64,000 nt of DNA from contig JACNMN010000008.1 of NCBI GenBank assembly GCA_020622165.1, forward strand, positions 62,001 to 126,000, written 5' to 3'. Below are positions 17,116 through 26,667 of this stretch, piece after piece (the stretch's first letter is position 1; each line of letters opens with the position of its first letter). Below the pieces are notes generated by a model. The model was not told the DNA's origin, searched no databases, and was given only the letters and a program-made list of their open reading frames with translations. The position numbers and the translations under genes are program-made. The DNA comes from Boseongicola sp. H5 (GTDB lineage: Bacteria > Pseudomonadota > Alphaproteobacteria > Rhodobacterales > Rhodobacteraceae).

Positions 17116-20100
17116 TCAGCTACAGCCCGAGGTTGCCCCACAGGTGTTGCACTTCATGCAGGTGCCATTGCGGACGAGGGTGTAGTTTCCACACTCGCCG
17201 CAGGCTTCGCCTTCATAGCCCTGCATTTTCGCCTTGGTCCGTGCGTCCATGCCCACGGTTCCGGTTGCCACGGCTGTGGTGCTTGAAATGGTCGCGACCG
17301 TGGTGGTCGTTTCCGATGCTTCGGGCACCAGCGTCTGAAGCGCCGCAATCGGGTCACCGTCAGGCGTCATCGCGCCCGCCTGTGCTCCGCCCTGCAGCAC
17401 GACCAGTTCCTGCGGCACCCGCTTGCGCAGATACCCGGTGGAGCTGATCTGTTTCAGAACCGCCAGAGATTTCGACGCGGCGCTTTCGCTGACCGGCGCC
17501 ACATTCGACACGCCTTCCTCCACACCGCGGCCGACACTGTCGAAGCTTTCGCCTTCCGGCTTCACATGGGCCAGATCGGTCCGGTCCAGATAACTGACCG
17601 CCAGTTCGCGGAAGATATAGTCGAGGATCGAGGTCGCATTCTTGATCGAGTCGTTGCCCTGCACCATGCCCGAAGGTTCGAACTTGGTGAAGGTGAACGC
17701 ATCCACGAACTCCTCCAGCGGCACGCCGTATTGCAGGCCCACACTGACCGCGATGGCGAAATTGTTCATCATCGCGCGGAAGCCGGCACCTTCCTTGTGC
17801 ATGTCGATGAAGATCTCGCCCAACTGGCCGTCGCCATATTCGCCCGTGCGCAGATAGACCTTGTGGCCGCCGACGATGGCTTTCTGCGTATAGCCTTTCC
17901 GCCGCTCGGGGAGCTTTTCGCGATGGGCGCGGATCACCTCCTTGATCACCACCTTCTCGATGATCTTCTCGGCGAGAACCTGCGCCTTCTCCATCGTGTT
18001 GCCGCTTTCCAGAATTTCCGCGGCCTCGTCGTCATCCTCGACCAGTGCGGCGGCCAGCGGCTGCGACAGCTTGGAGCCATCACGATAAAGCGCGTTGGCC
18101 TTCACGCCGAGGCTCCACGAAAGCTCATACGCCTTCTGGCAATCCTCGATGGTCGCGTCATTCGGCATGTTGATCGTCTTCGAGATCGCGCCCGAGATGA
18201 AGCTCTGCGCGGCGGCCATCATGTAGATATGGCTGTCGACCGACAGGAACCGCTTGCCCTTCTTGCCGCAGGGGTTGGCGCAGTCGAAGACGCTCAGATG
18301 CTCGTCCTTCAGGAACGGTGCCCCTTCCAGCGTCATCGTCCCGCAGACATGGTCGTTGGCCGCGTCGATATCGGCTTTCGAGAAGCCCAGATGCCGCAGC
18401 ATGTCGAAGGTCGGATCGTTCAGCTTGGCCGCCGGAATGCCCAGGGTCTTGGTGCAGAACTCCTCCCCCAGGGTCCACTGGTTGAACACGAACCGGATGT
18501 CGAAGGCCGATGGCAGCGCCTGTTCGATCTTCTCGATCTCGGCGGGGCCGAACCCGTGCCCGATCAGCGCGGTATGGTTGATCCCAGGTGCGTTGCCCAT
18601 GGTTGCGTGACCGACGGCGTAGCTGATGATCTCCTCGATCTGGGAGGAACTGTAGCCAAGCGTCGTCAGCGCGCCGGGCACCGACTGGTTGATGATCTTG
18701 AAGTAGCCGCCACCGGCCAGTTTCTTGAACTTCACCAGCGCGAAATCGGGTTCGATCCCGGTGGTGTCACAATCCATCACCAGACCGATGGTTCCGGTCG
18801 GTGCGATCACCGTCGATTGCGCGTTGCGGTAGCCGTGCTTTTCGCCCAACTCCAGCGCCTCGTCCCACGCCTGCTTGGCCAGCGCGATCAGGGACTGGTC
18901 CGGGCAATTGCCATGGTCCAGCGCGACCGGCTTCACCGCCAGCCCCTCATAGCCATCGGTCCGGCCATAGGCGGCGGTCCGGTGGTTCCGCATCACGCGC
19001 AGCATGTGCTCCCGGTTCCGCTTGTAGCCTGCAAACGGGCCCAGTTCCGACGCGATCTCGGCAGAGGTGGCATAAGCCACCCCGGTCATGATCGCGGTCA
19101 GCGCTCCACACATCGCCCGGCCTTCGGGGCTGTCATAGCCATAGCCCATATTCATCAGCAGACCGCCGATATTGGCATAGCCAAGGCCGAGGGTCCGGAA
19201 GTCGTAGGAAAGCTGCGCGATTTCCTTGGACGGAAACTGCGCCATCATCACGCTGATCTCCAGCGTCAGCGTCCAAAGCCGCGTGGCATGCATGTAGCTC
19301 TCCGCGTCGAACCGGCCTTCATGGTAGAAGGTCAACAGGTTCATCGACGCCAGATTGCAGGCGGTGTCGTCAAGGAACATGTATTCCGAACACGGGTTGG
19401 AGCCGCGGATGGCACCATCGCTCGGGCAGGTGTGCCACGAATTCACCGTGTCGTGGAACTGGATGCCCGGATCGGCGCAGGCCCAGGCCGCGTGGCCGAC
19501 CTTTTCCCACAGATCGCGGGCCTTCACGGTCTTCGATACGGTACCGTCCTTGCGGTTGATCAGGTCCCAGTCTGCATCCTCCTCGACCGCCTTCAGGAAC
19601 GCGTCGGTGACCCGGATGGAGTTGTTGGAGTTCTGGCCCGAAACCGAGCTGTACGCTTCCGAATCCCAGTCCGTATCATAGGTGGGGAACTCGATGGCGG
19701 TGTGGCCCTGCTTTGCATAATCCAACACGCGCTTGATGTAGGTTTCGGGAATGGCCACTTTTTTGGCCTCCCGAATTGCAGATTTCAGACTTTCGTTGGC
19801 GCCCGGGTCTACCGCATCCTCAAGCGCGCCATCCCAGGTGCGGATCGCGTCGAAAATGCCGTTCAGCATCTTTTCATGCATCTTGGAGCCGGCGACGATG
19901 GAGGCCACTTTCTGCTCTTCGATCACCTTCCAGTTGATGAATTCCTCGATGTCGGGATGGTCCGCGTCGACGATCACCATCTTGGCGGCGCGCCGCGTGG
20001 TGCCGCCCGATTTGATCGCGCCCGCGGCCCGGTCGCCGATCTTGAGAAAGCCCATCAGGCCCGACGACTTGCCACCGCCCGAAAGCTTCTCGCCCTCGCC

Positions 20101-20817
20101 GCGCAGAAGCGAGAAATTGGTGCCGGTGCCCGAGCCGTATTTGAACAGACGTGCCTCGCGGACCCACAGATCCATGATGCCGCCTTCATTCACCAGATCG
20201 TCCTGAACGCCCTGGATGAAGCAGGCATGAGGCTGCGGATGCTCGTAGGACGAGGTGGATTTCGTCAGCTTGCCGGTCTTGTAGTCCACATAGTGGTGGC
20301 CCTGCGCGGGGCCGTCGATGCCATAGGCCCAGTGCAGACCGGTGTTGAACCATTGCGGGCTGTTGGGCGCGGCCATCTGGCGGGCCAGCATCAGCTGCAT
20401 CTCGTCGAAATACGCGCGCGCATCCTTCTCGGAGGTGAAGTATCCGCCCTTCCAGCCCCAATACGCCCACGCCCCGGCAAGACGCCGGAAGACCTGCTTG
20501 GCAGATGTTTCCCCGCCATAGCGTTGGTCCTCCGGCAGAGCCTCCAGCGCCTTTTCGTCGGCCACGTGGCGCTGCAGGAACGAGGGAACGCCCTTTTCCT
20601 TGACCGGTTTCAGCGCGGCGGGCACGCCGGCCTTGCGGAAGTATTTCTGCGCGATCACATCGGATGCGACCTGGCTCCAGCCGGCGGGCACTTCCACCTC
20701 GTCCAGCTTGAAAACCGTGGTGCCGTCGGGATTGCGGATCTCCGACGAGGTGATGGTGAAGTCCAGCCCGGCATATGTGTCTGCGCCTGCGGTCGTGAAT
20801 CTGCGTTCAATTTTCAT
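17116..20817 (-). CDS. nrdJ: Adenosylcobalamin-dependent (class II) ribonucleoside-diphosphate reductase
   Basis: NrdJ makes deoxyribonucleotides using coenzyme B12 and needs no oxygen or second subunit. The 1233-residue protein has the N-terminal domain with [15 protein letters not shown]-type text, the finger-loop region [20 protein letters not shown], and the barrel motif [16 protein letters not shown]. It ends in a zinc-ribbon tail with cysteine pairs ([17 protein letters not shown]-terminal SGCS) that probably reduce the active-site disulfide. A tandem NrdR-box pair lies 175-221 bp upstream, implying dNTP-responsive repression. A long open frame on the opposite strand (17566-20829) is a shadow of its codon use. 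Confidence 0.96.
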   Translation of the reverse strand: MKIERRFTTAGADTYAGLDFTITSSEIRNPDGTTVFKLDEVEVPAGWSQVASDVIAQKYFRKAGVPAALKPVKEKGVPSFLQRHVADEKALEALPEDQRYGGETSAKQVFRRLAGAWAYWGWKGGYFTSEKDARAYFDEMQLMLARQMAAPNSPQWFNTGLHWAYGIDGPAQGHHYVDYKTGKLTKSTSSYEHPQPHACFIQGVQDDLVNEGGIMDLWVREARLFKYGSGTGTNFSLLRGEGEKLSGGGKSSGLMGFLKIGDRAAGAIKSGGTTRRAAKMVIVDADHPDIEEFINWKVIEEQKVASIVAGSKMHEKMLNGIFDAIRTWDGALEDAVDPGANESLKSAIREAKKVAIPETYIKRVLDYAKQGHTAIEFPTYDTDWDSEAYSSVSGQNSNNSIRVTDAFLKAVEEDADWDLINRKDGTVSKTVKARDLWEKVGHAAWACADPGIQFHDTVNSWHTCPSDGAIRGSNPCSEYMFLDDTACNLASMNLLTFYHEGRFDAESYMHATRLWTLTLEISVMMAQFPSKEIAQLSYDFRTLGLGYANIGGLLMNMGYGYDSPEGRAMCGALTAIMTGVAYATSAEIASELGPFAGYKRNREHMLRVMRNHRTAAYGRTDGYEGLAVKPVALDHGNCPDQSLIALAKQAWDEALELGEKHGYRNAQSTVIAPTGTIGLVMDCDTTGIEPDFALVKFKKLAGGGYFKIINQSVPGALTTLGYSSSQIEEIISYAVGHATMGNAPGINHTALIGHGFGPAEIEKIEQALPSAFDIRFVFNQWTLGEEFCTKTLGIPAAKLNDPTFDMLRHLGFSKADIDAANDHVCGTMTLEGAPFLKDEHLSVFDCANPCGKKGKRFLSVDSHIYMMAAAQSFISGAISKTINMPNDATIEDCQKAYELSWSLGVKANALYRDGSKLSQPLAAALVEDDDEAAEILESGNTMEKAQVLAEKIIEKVVIKEVIRAHREKLPERRKGYTQKAIVGGHKVYLRTGEYGDGQLGEIFIDMHKEGAGFRAMMNNFAIAVSVGLQYGVPLEEFVDAFTFTKFEPSGMVQGNDSIKNATSILDYIFRELAVSYLDRTDLAHVKPEGESFDSVGRGVEEGVSNVAPVSESAASKSLAVLKQISSTGYLRKRVPQELVVLQGGAQAGAMTPDGDPIAALQTLVPEASETTTTVATISSTTAVATGTVGMDARTKAKMQGYEGEACGECGNYTLVRNGTCMKCNTCGATSGCS

Positions 20818-20991
20818 CGCTGCCTCTAGCTAACCTGTTCCCCTGAACGGTCTTGCCGGTGTGGTCCCGGCGCGTACCGTCCTCTCTTCGCGGTGGCACA
20901 AACCTCCCGCCCGGGACCAATGGGCCCGATGCCATGCTTCTGATCCGCATGCGCATTAAAGAAAGCTGGTCTGTCCCGTGCCGCGCCGCCC

Positions 20992-21007
20992 GCACTATAT
21001 GTTGTGC
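20992..21007. promoter_or_regulatory. NrdR box 1 upstream of nrdJ
   Basis: GCACTATATGTTGTGC agrees with the NrdR consensus acaCwAtATaTwGtgt at 13 of 16 positions, including all capitalised ones. NrdR is the ATP/dATP-sensing repressor of ribonucleotide reductase genes. It lies 175 bp upstream of the nrdJ start. Confidence 0.8.
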
Positions 21008-21022
21008 TGATCAACCCGGCCC

Positions 21023-21038
21023 ACACAACCTGACGTAT
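21023..21038. promoter_or_regulatory. NrdR box 2 upstream of nrdJ
   Basis: ACACAACCTGACGTAT agrees with the NrdR consensus at 10 of 16 positions. It starts exactly 31 bp from box 1, about three helical turns, which is the spacing usual for paired NrdR boxes. The weaker match is supported mainly by that spacing. Confidence 0.6.
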
Positions 21039-21292
21039 GATCGCCCCTTGGGTCAACGCATTTTTTACGGATTTGTGACGGTTTTTTGGGTTGCAATTGT
21101 CGCGACGCAGCCCGCGCCCGTCCAGCGCGTGATTCAGGCCCGTCCGGCACCGCGATTGCCATGACGAAAAAGCTCAACAGCCATAGACCGTTATGCAGCG
21201 GCGCTGAGCAATCGGGTGAAGTCGCGCCATGTTTCGGCCACAAATAGATGACCGCGGCACCCAGGACACAGTATCTTGTGGATTGTTGAGAA

Positions 21293-21369
21293 TGGTCGGG
21301 GCGGCGAGATTCGAACTCACGACCTTCTGTACCCAAAACAGACGCGCTACCAGGCTGCGCTACGCCCCG
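21293..21369 (-). tRNA. tRNA-Pro (anticodon TGG)
   Basis: On the minus strand a 77-nt cloverleaf reads from 21369 to 21293. The acceptor stem is CGGGGCG/CGCCCCG with discriminator A and an encoded CCA. The anticodon stem is TCTGT/ACAGA with loop TTTGGGT, giving anticodon TGG. The T arm contains GTTCGAATC. Confidence 0.95.
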
Positions 21370-21418
21370 AACGACGCCTCGTCTATCCCGGCAGGCGCGC
21401 CTTGGGAAGCCCCCCGTT

Positions 21419-21889
21419 TCACTCCGCGGCGCAGGGCCAGGCGGCCAGATCCTGTGGCAGGCCCGGATGGCGCAGTTCCGCCCCCTCGCGGATCCCGATC
21501 CGCGACGACAGACCGCCATTGATTTCCAGCACGGCCAGCACGTCGGGCCCGCCCGGGATCGGGGTCCGGTCGAGGGGAATCGCATTTTCATGCACCCGCG
21601 TCACCATGCCGGTCTGATCCATGAAGATCATATCCAGGGGGATCAGCGTGTTTTCCATCCAGAAACTCACGCGCTGCGGCTGCTCGTAGATGAAGATCAT
21701 GCCCGCGCCGCTCGGCATGCTGGGGCGATGCATCAGACCGACGGCGCGTTCCTGCGGATCGTCGGCCACCTCGACCCGGAAACTGGCGGTCCCGAAATCG
21801 CCGCGCAGATCGACCCGGTCCGGCCGGCATTCGGCCAAGGCCATGTCCGCCGACAGAAGCAGTGCCAGCAGCGCCGCGAATACGCGCAT
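21419..21889 (-). CDS. DUF192 domain protein, exported
   Basis: A 156-residue protein with an N-terminal signal peptide (MRVFAALLALLLSADMALA). The DUF192 core follows: VEVADDPQERAVGLMHR, then GAGMIFIYEQPQRVSFWMENTLIPLDMIF and VLEINGG. The function of DUF192 is unknown; members are small beta-rich secreted or periplasmic proteins. The true start is the ATG at 21889, one base after the stop of the double cold-shock gene and within an AGGAGG site, so the two are translationally coupled. Longer upstream frames lie inside the cold-shock gene. Confidence 0.85.
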   Translation of the reverse strand: MRVFAALLALLLSADMALAECRPDRVDLRGDFGTASFRVEVADDPQERAVGLMHRPSMPSGAGMIFIYEQPQRVSFWMENTLIPLDMIFMDQTGMVTRVHENAIPLDRTPIPGGPDVLAVLEINGGLSSRIGIREGAELRHPGLPQDLAAWPCAAE

Positions 21890-21890
21890 C

Positions 21891-22412
21891 TCAATCCTCC
21901 TGGACGTAATCCCAGCTCCGCACTTCGGCGGCCATCTTGCCACGCGGCCCGTCCACCACACGGATCGAGACGGCTTCACCCGGTTGCAGATCGGCAAGGC
22001 CGAAGCGGCGCAGCACCTCGATATGAACGAACACATCCGCAGAATGCCCGAAGATATTCACGAAGCCAAAGCCTTTCGCCTTGTCGAACCATTTGACCCG
22101 GGCCGCCAGAAACGGCGCATCGGGGCTCAGTTCGGCAATCGGCCCGGCGACCGGGTCGTCGGGATCGCTTTCGGGCGGCTCGATCTCCAGCACCTGCTGG
22201 GCCTGTGCGCCGCGTTCGGTCTGTTGCACCAGAACCGTGATTCGAGCACTGTCCGCCACCGACCCCTGCCCGAAATTCCGCAACACATTGGCGTGAAGAA
22301 GGATATCCGGCCCGCCGTCTTCGGCCACAATGAAACCGAAGCCTTTCGCCACATCAAACCACTTCACCCGCCCAACAACCGGTTTGGTCGTATCGCTCCG
22401 CTCATCCGACAT
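21891..22412 (-). CDS. Cold-shock protein with two CSD domains
   Basis: This 173-residue protein has two nucleic-acid-binding cold-shock domains. CSD1 (residues 12-76) contains [15 protein letters not shown] and the RNP2-like [12 protein letters not shown]2 (about residues 104-170) contains [15 protein letters not shown] and [10 protein letters not shown] linker rich in D, E and P joins them. Single-domain CspA proteins have about 70 residues; tandem versions are common in Rhodobacterales. It probably acts as an RNA chaperone. The 176-bp upstream spacer is AT-rich with a palindrome and a hairpin. Confidence 0.92.
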   Translation of the reverse strand: MSDERSDTTKPVVGRVKWFDVAKGFGFIVAEDGGPDILLHANVLRNFGQGSVADSARITVLVQQTERGAQAQQVLEIEPPESDPDDPVAGPIAELSPDAPFLAARVKWFDKAKGFGFVNIFGHSADVFVHIEVLRRFGLADLQPGEAVSIRVVDGPRGKMAAEVRSWDYVQED

Positions 22413-22499
22413 TTAGGATGGTCCTCATTCTCAAATGGACCGTAAATGGCCTGTCCCAATGTCAGGCTTGCCGTTTGTGACATCCGGTGCAAGCGAAAT

Positions 22500-22543
22500 T
22501 TTTATATATAAAACAAATGGATGACATTTCGCGCATCGCGAAA
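22500..22543. promoter_or_regulatory. AT-rich palindrome and hairpin upstream of the double cold-shock gene
   Basis: TTTTATATATAAAA (22500-22513) is a perfect 14-bp palindrome. TTTCGCG (22527-22533) pairs with CGCGAAA (22537-22543). Both lie between pdxH and the cold-shock gene on its upstream side. They may be promoter and operator, or part of a temperature-sensitive leader. No clear -35/-10 spacing was found. Confidence 0.35.
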
Positions 22544-22588
22544 ATGCAAAAAGGTTAATAAAACTAGACAAATCCGGGAGGATGTCGG

Positions 22589-23194
22589 TCAGGGGTTGAG
22601 ACGGGCGATCTGCCAATCCGCACCCGGCCCGGCGCGCGTCCAGCGGAACCGGTCATGAAGCCGGAACGCCCCGTCGGCCCAGAATTCGATCTCCACGGGA
22701 CGGATGCGAAACCCGCCCCAGAAGGGCGGCCTTGCCGGTGCGGTGCCGTGCTTGGCCGTCACCCGGGCAACCTCGGCCATCAGTGTCGTGCGGCTGTCAA
22801 GCGGTTGAGACTGGTCCGAGGCCCAGGCCCCAAGCCTGCTTTTCAGCGACCGCGACCGGTAATAGGCGTCCGCCTGCGGGCCCTCCTCCCGCTCGACAAG
22901 GCCGCGAACACGGACCTGCCGGCGCAGGGATTTCCAGTGCATCACGAAGGCGGCCTTGCCCGAGGCGGTCAGCTCCCGGCCCTTGGTGCTTCCGTAATTC
23001 GTATAGAAGACAAACGCATCGGCTTCGATGTCTTTCAGCAGGACCATCCGCGCATTGGGCAACCCGTCCTCATCCACGCTGGCCAGCGCGATGGCGTTCG
23101 GATCGTTGGTTTCGGTAGTCTCGGCTTCGGAGAGCCAGCTGCGTACAATCTCGAACGGGTCGTCGCCCGCAAATATTCCGGTTCGGTCGCTCAT
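22589..23194 (-). CDS. pdxH: Pyridoxamine 5'-phosphate oxidase
   Basis: PdxH oxidises pyridoxine or pyridoxamine 5'-phosphate to the cofactor PLP, using FMN. The 201-residue protein has the family blocks [44 protein letters not shown], and the C-terminal signature [15 protein letters not shown] ending in RLNP. It is divergent from fabI and upstream of the cold-shock pair on the same strand. Confidence 0.96.
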   Translation of the reverse strand: MSDRTGIFAGDDPFEIVRSWLSEAETTETNDPNAIALASVDEDGLPNARMVLLKDIEADAFVFYTNYGSTKGRELTASGKAAFVMHWKSLRRQVRVRGLVEREEGPQADAYYRSRSLKSRLGAWASDQSQPLDSRTTLMAEVARVTAKHGTAPARPPFWGGFRIRPVEIEFWADGAFRLHDRFRWTRAGPGADWQIARLNP

Positions 23195-23347
23195 CCGCCC
23201 TGCCCTTCCCTGCCGCGCCTGATGCGGCGCAAGCTAGCGCCGGTGCCAAAGCCCGGCAAGCCAAGCACCCGCATTCTCTTGAAGCGCCCCGATCAATCGC
23301 CTAAACCCAGACTATAGTCAGATAAAACAGGCCGGACGGGAGCAGTA

Positions 23348-24160
23348 ATGGGGTTGATGAGCGGGAAACGCGGGCTGATCATGGGGCTCGCCAATGACAA
23401 GTCAATCGCCTGGGGTGTTGCGAAGGCGCTGGCCGCAGAGGGCGCGGAACTGGCCTTTTCCTATCAGGGGGATCAGTTGCTCAAGCGCGTCACACCGCTT
23501 GCGGCCGAGCTTGGCAGCGACATCATCCTTCCCTGCGACGTGGGCGACGCAGACAGCATGGACGCGCTGTTCGAGGCGCTGAAAAACACCTGGGGCAGCT
23601 TGGACTTCGTCGTTCACGCCATTGGTTTTTCAGATAAAAACGAGCTTCGGGGGCGGTATGTCGATACGTCGGCCGAAAACTTCGACATGACCATGAATAT
23701 CTCCGTCTATTCCTTCACGGCGATCTGCCAGCGCGCCGAAAAGATGATGCCGAACGGGGGCAGCCTGCTGACGCTGACCTATTACGGGTCGGAAAAAGTC
23801 ATGCCCCATTACAACGTTATGGGCGTGGCCAAGGCGGCGCTGGAGGCCAGCGTGATGTATCTGGCCGAGGATCTGGGCCGCGACGGCATCCGCGTGAATG
23901 CGATCAGCGCGGGCACGATCAAGACATTGGCCGCCTCCGGCATAGGAGATTTCCGCTATATCCTGAAATGGAACGAGAACAACTCCCCGCTGCGGCGCAC
24001 GGTGAGCCAGGACGAGGTCGGCAAATCCGCGCTCTATCTTCTGTCAGATCTGTCCAGTGCCGTGACCGGCGAGATCCACCATGTGGATGCCGGCTATAAC
24101 GTGATCGGAATGAAAAACCCCGAAGCGCCGGATATGTCGCTGGAAAAGAAAGGCCACTGA
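23348..24160 (+). CDS. fabI: Enoyl-[acyl-carrier-protein] reductase (NADH), FabI
   Basis: FabI performs the last reduction of the fatty-acid elongation cycle. The 270-residue short-chain dehydrogenase shows the FabI-specific nucleotide motif [11 protein letters not shown] and the catalytic pair in [12 protein letters not shown] (Y-x6-K). [17 protein letters not shown] and the C-terminal [10 protein letters not shown] are also typical. A GGAG site lies five bases before the ATG at 23348. It is followed by gpt two bases later and is probably co-transcribed with it. Confidence 0.96.
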   Translation: MGLMSGKRGLIMGLANDKSIAWGVAKALAAEGAELAFSYQGDQLLKRVTPLAAELGSDIILPCDVGDADSMDALFEALKNTWGSLDFVVHAIGFSDKNELRGRYVDTSAENFDMTMNISVYSFTAICQRAEKMMPNGGSLLTLTYYGSEKVMPHYNVMGVAKAALEASVMYLAEDLGRDGIRVNAISAGTIKTLAASGIGDFRYILKWNENNSPLRRTVSQDEVGKSALYLLSDLSSAVTGEIHHVDAGYNVIGMKNPEAPDMSLEKKGH

Positions 24161-24162
24161 CC

Positions 24163-24669
24163 ATGGTCACACCGCTGCCGCATGAAAAGGGGTTCCACAT
24201 ATCCTGGGATCAGATCCATCGCGACAGCCGCGCGCTGGCGTGGCGGCTGGACAAGCGCGGCCCCGGCGCAGGCGGCGCATGGCATGCGATCGTGGCGATC
24301 ACCCGCGGCGGCATGGCCCCTGCGATGATCGTCGCGCGGGAGCTCGACATCCGGCAGGTGGCGACGATCTCGATCAAATCCTACGACCATCAGACGCAAG
24401 GCGAGCCGAAGGTCCTGAACCGCCCCGACCCCGAATTGATGGGCGACGGCGAAGGCGTTCTGGTGATCGACGATCTGGTCGATTCCGGCAAGACGCTGGA
24501 GGTCGTGCGCACGCTCTATCCAAAGGCGCATTTCGCGACCGTCTATGCCAAACCCAAGGGTGAGCCGATGGTGGACACGTTCATCACCGGGGTCAGCCAG
24601 GACACCTGGATTTTCTTCCCCTGGGATATGGCCCTGCAATATGTGGAGCCCTATCGCGGCACGGACTGA
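24163..24669 (+). CDS. gpt: Xanthine (xanthine-guanine) phosphoribosyltransferase
   Basis: Gpt salvages xanthine and guanine using PRPP. The 168-residue protein has the family's [18 protein letters not shown] and the PRPP-binding motif [13 protein letters not shown], and ends with WIFFPWD, characteristic of the XGPRT branch. It directly follows fabI and is convergent with aroB, 74 bp away. Confidence 0.93.
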   Translation: MVTPLPHEKGFHISWDQIHRDSRALAWRLDKRGPGAGGAWHAIVAITRGGMAPAMIVARELDIRQVATISIKSYDHQTQGEPKVLNRPDPELMGDGEGVLVIDDLVDSGKTLEVVRTLYPKAHFATVYAKPKGEPMVDTFITGVSQDTWIFFPWDMALQYVEPYRGTD

Positions 24670-24743
24670 CGCTCGACCGGAGTGATGCGCGGGTTACTGA
24701 GCGCCCGTCCGATGCCTCTTTCCCTGCCGCCCGTAACGCGCCT

Positions 24744-25862
24744 CTAGCCCCGCGCGGACAGCGCTTCGGACAGCACGCCGCGCAGCAGATCAGGTGGCAC
24801 TTCCGCCGTCACGAAAGCCTCTCCGATACCGCGGACCAGGATCAGGCGCAGATGCCCATCCACGACTTTCTTGTCCTGCGCCATCAGTGCCAGAAGGCCA
24901 TCGGCATCCGGCAATTCGCCCGCAATATCAGACAGGTCTCGCTTCATCTTCATGTTTGCCAGATGGGCCCGCACACGGCTCGGCTCCTCCTGCGCGCAAA
25001 GCCCCATGCGGGCCGAGAGATCGAAGGCCAGCGCACAGCCGATCGCCACGCCCTCGCCATGCAGCAACCGCTCGGAATAGCCCGTTGCCGCCTCCAGCGC
25101 ATGGCAGAAGGTGTGGCCGAGATTGAGGAGCGCGCGCTCTCCCTGCTCGGTCTCGTCACGGGCGACGATATCGGCCTTCATCTGCACCGCATGGCGTACC
25201 GCCTGCTGCCGCACCCCGATATCGCCCGCGGCCAGCGCCGGACCGTTCGTTTCCAGCCAGGCGAAAAACGCGGCATCCCCAAGCAGCCCGTATTTCACCA
25301 CCTCGCCGTAACCGGCCAGAAAGTCCCGCGCCGCAAGGGTGCCAAGCACATCGATATCGGCCAGCACCAATGCCGGCTGATGGAAGGCACCCACCAGATT
25401 CTTGCCGTGGCGCGTGTTGATCCCGGTCTTGCCGCCGACGGAACTGTCCACCTGCGCAAGAAGGCTTGTCGGCACCTGCACAAAACGCACGCCGCGCCGC
25501 AGGATCGCCGCCGCAAAGCCCACCAGATCACCGATGACGCCGCCGCCGAAGGCCACCACCATGTCTCGCCGCTCGACTTTCTGCTCCAGCAGCCATTCGA
25601 CAACGCGGGTCAGATATTGCCAGCTCTTGGTAGCCTCCCCCGGAGGCAGGCTCAGCGCCTCCATCTCCACGCCCTCGGCGACCAGACCGGCGCGCAGGGC
25701 GGCCAGATGCAGCCCGGCCACGGTCTCCTCCGTGATCACCCAGACCTTCGGCCGCGAAAGGACCGGCGCGATTTCGGCCCCCGCCCGGCCGATCAGACCC
25801 TGCCCGATCCGCACGTCATAGGCCCGTGCGCCCATGGCAACCCGCACCGTATCCACGCTCAT
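24744..25862 (-). CDS. aroB: 3-dehydroquinate synthase
   Basis: AroB makes 3-dehydroquinate from DAHP, step two of the shikimate pathway, using NAD and a metal. The 372-residue protein carries the NAD motif FGGGVIGDLVGFAAA, the block VPTSLLAQVDSSVGGKTG, and the metal-binding stretches NLGHTFCHALE and LLHGEGVAIG. The frame is open further upstream inside aroK, but the ATG at 25862 overlaps the aroK stop as ATGA, a standard coupled start. Confidence 0.95.
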   Translation of the reverse strand: MSVDTVRVAMGARAYDVRIGQGLIGRAGAEIAPVLSRPKVWVITEETVAGLHLAALRAGLVAEGVEMEALSLPPGEATKSWQYLTRVVEWLLEQKVERRDMVVAFGGGVIGDLVGFAAAILRRGVRFVQVPTSLLAQVDSSVGGKTGINTRHGKNLVGAFHQPALVLADIDVLGTLAARDFLAGYGEVVKYGLLGDAAFFAWLETNGPALAAGDIGVRQQAVRHAVQMKADIVARDETEQGERALLNLGHTFCHALEAATGYSERLLHGEGVAIGCALAFDLSARMGLCAQEEPSRVRAHLANMKMKRDLSDIAGELPDADGLLALMAQDKKVVDGHLRLILVRGIGEAFVTAEVPPDLLRGVLSEALSARG

Positions 25863-26425
25863 CCCGCCGCCTCCACCACGCCTTCGGCCAGCAACCGCGC
25901 CAGAACCTCGTCGGTCGTCCGCGCGATGGACCAGGCAGGCTCGACCTTCACCTTCATCGCGGCGGTGGCATAGGCGGGCGTGCGCGCCTTCAGCAAACCG
26001 GCCAGCGTGGCGCGCGGATTTTCCGTCTGCAGCAGGGGCCGCGTGTTCTTGTGCCGCACCCGCTGCCAGAGCAGATCCAGATCCGCCTCCAGCCACATGA
26101 CGGCGGCGCGCGCCGAGATCATCTCCCGGTTCTCCTCCGACAACCACGCCCCGCCGCCGGTGGACAGGACACAAGGAGGGCTCTCCAGCAGCCGCGCGAT
26201 CACCTGCGCCTCCTTCTCGCGGAAAAACGCCTCGCCGTCGCGCTCGAAAATCTCGGCGATCGACATCCGCGCGCTCTCCACGATCTCGGCATCGGAATCC
26301 TGCAAATCCACCCCCAGGCGACCCGCCAGCGCGCGGCCGATCGCGGTCTTGCCGGCACCCATCATGCCCACCAGAACAACCGTTCTGGCCAATCGCAACC
26401 GGCCCTTTGGCATGGTTTCGCCCAT
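25859..26425 (-). CDS. aroK: Shikimate kinase
   Basis: AroK phosphorylates shikimate with ATP. The protein has the P-loop GMMGAGKTAIG near residue 20, the shikimate-binding DLQDSDAEIV, and the glycine-rich STGGGAW loop. I use the ATG at 26425 (188 aa). A TTG two codons upstream has a better distance to GGAGG and is possible. It overlaps aroB by four bases and is divergent from the 44-aa ORF, so 26426-26532 carries two promoters. Confidence 0.93.
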   Translation of the reverse strand: MGETMPKGRLRLARTVVLVGMMGAGKTAIGRALAGRLGVDLQDSDAEIVESARMSIAEIFERDGEAFFREKEAQVIARLLESPPCVLSTGGGAWLSEENREMISARAAVMWLEADLDLLWQRVRHKNTRPLLQTENPRATLAGLLKARTPAYATAAMKVKVEPAWSIARTTDEVLARLLAEGVVEAAG

Positions 26426-26532
26426 TGTCAAAAAAGTGTCCTCCAGGCTGGCGTAATTCCGCCCGAAAAGGCTTATAGTGAAAGTGAAGCGGCGGCAAAC
26501 GCCGATAAGACAAGTAAAAACGAAGGGCATAA

Positions 26533-26667
26533 ATGGGGCGGTTGATCAAGCTTTTGGCTGTATTGGTACTATTGGCGGTGCTGGCGCTGGTGGGCTATTC
26601 CTATTCCGGTCTGATCATTCCCGAAACGCGGGAGATAACCCTGCCGGTGGTCCTCGATGCGGATTAG
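26533..26667 (+). CDS. 44-aa single-pass membrane peptide, function unknown
   Basis: The ATG at 26533 opens a frame ending with TAG at 26665-26667. Residues 4-28 form a leucine- and valine-rich helix (LIKLLAVLVLLAVLALVGYS), followed by a short polar tail ending in VVLDAD. An AAGGG motif lies five bases before the ATG. The last 11 bases overlap the start of the next gene (26657), which suggests translational coupling. I believe similar short peptides occur at this place in related genomes, but cannot verify it. It is divergent from aroK. Confidence 0.7.
   Translation: MGRLIKLLAVLVLLAVLALVGYSYSGLIIPETREITLPVVLDAD

Larger units (their letters stand above)
20818..21292. other. 475-bp spacer between nrdJ and tRNA-Pro (nrdJ control region)
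   Basis: This stretch holds the nrdJ leader, the two NrdR-type boxes at 20992-21038, and then about 250 bp of lower GC reaching the tRNA-Pro 3' end. I see no convincing gene in it; short frames crossing it lack ribosome-binding sites or family-like sequence. No cobalamin-riboswitch motif was recognised by eye. Confidence 0.5.

Noticed and set aside
17566-20829. 1087-codon open frame opposite nrdJ
   Set aside because: It mirrors nrdJ exactly, has no ribosome-binding site or family motif, and long antisense frames are expected where third positions are GC-rich.
24744-26549. A single 601-residue aroB protein reaching back over aroK
   Set aside because: The extension is the wrong frame of aroK; aroB has its own ATG overlapping the aroK stop.
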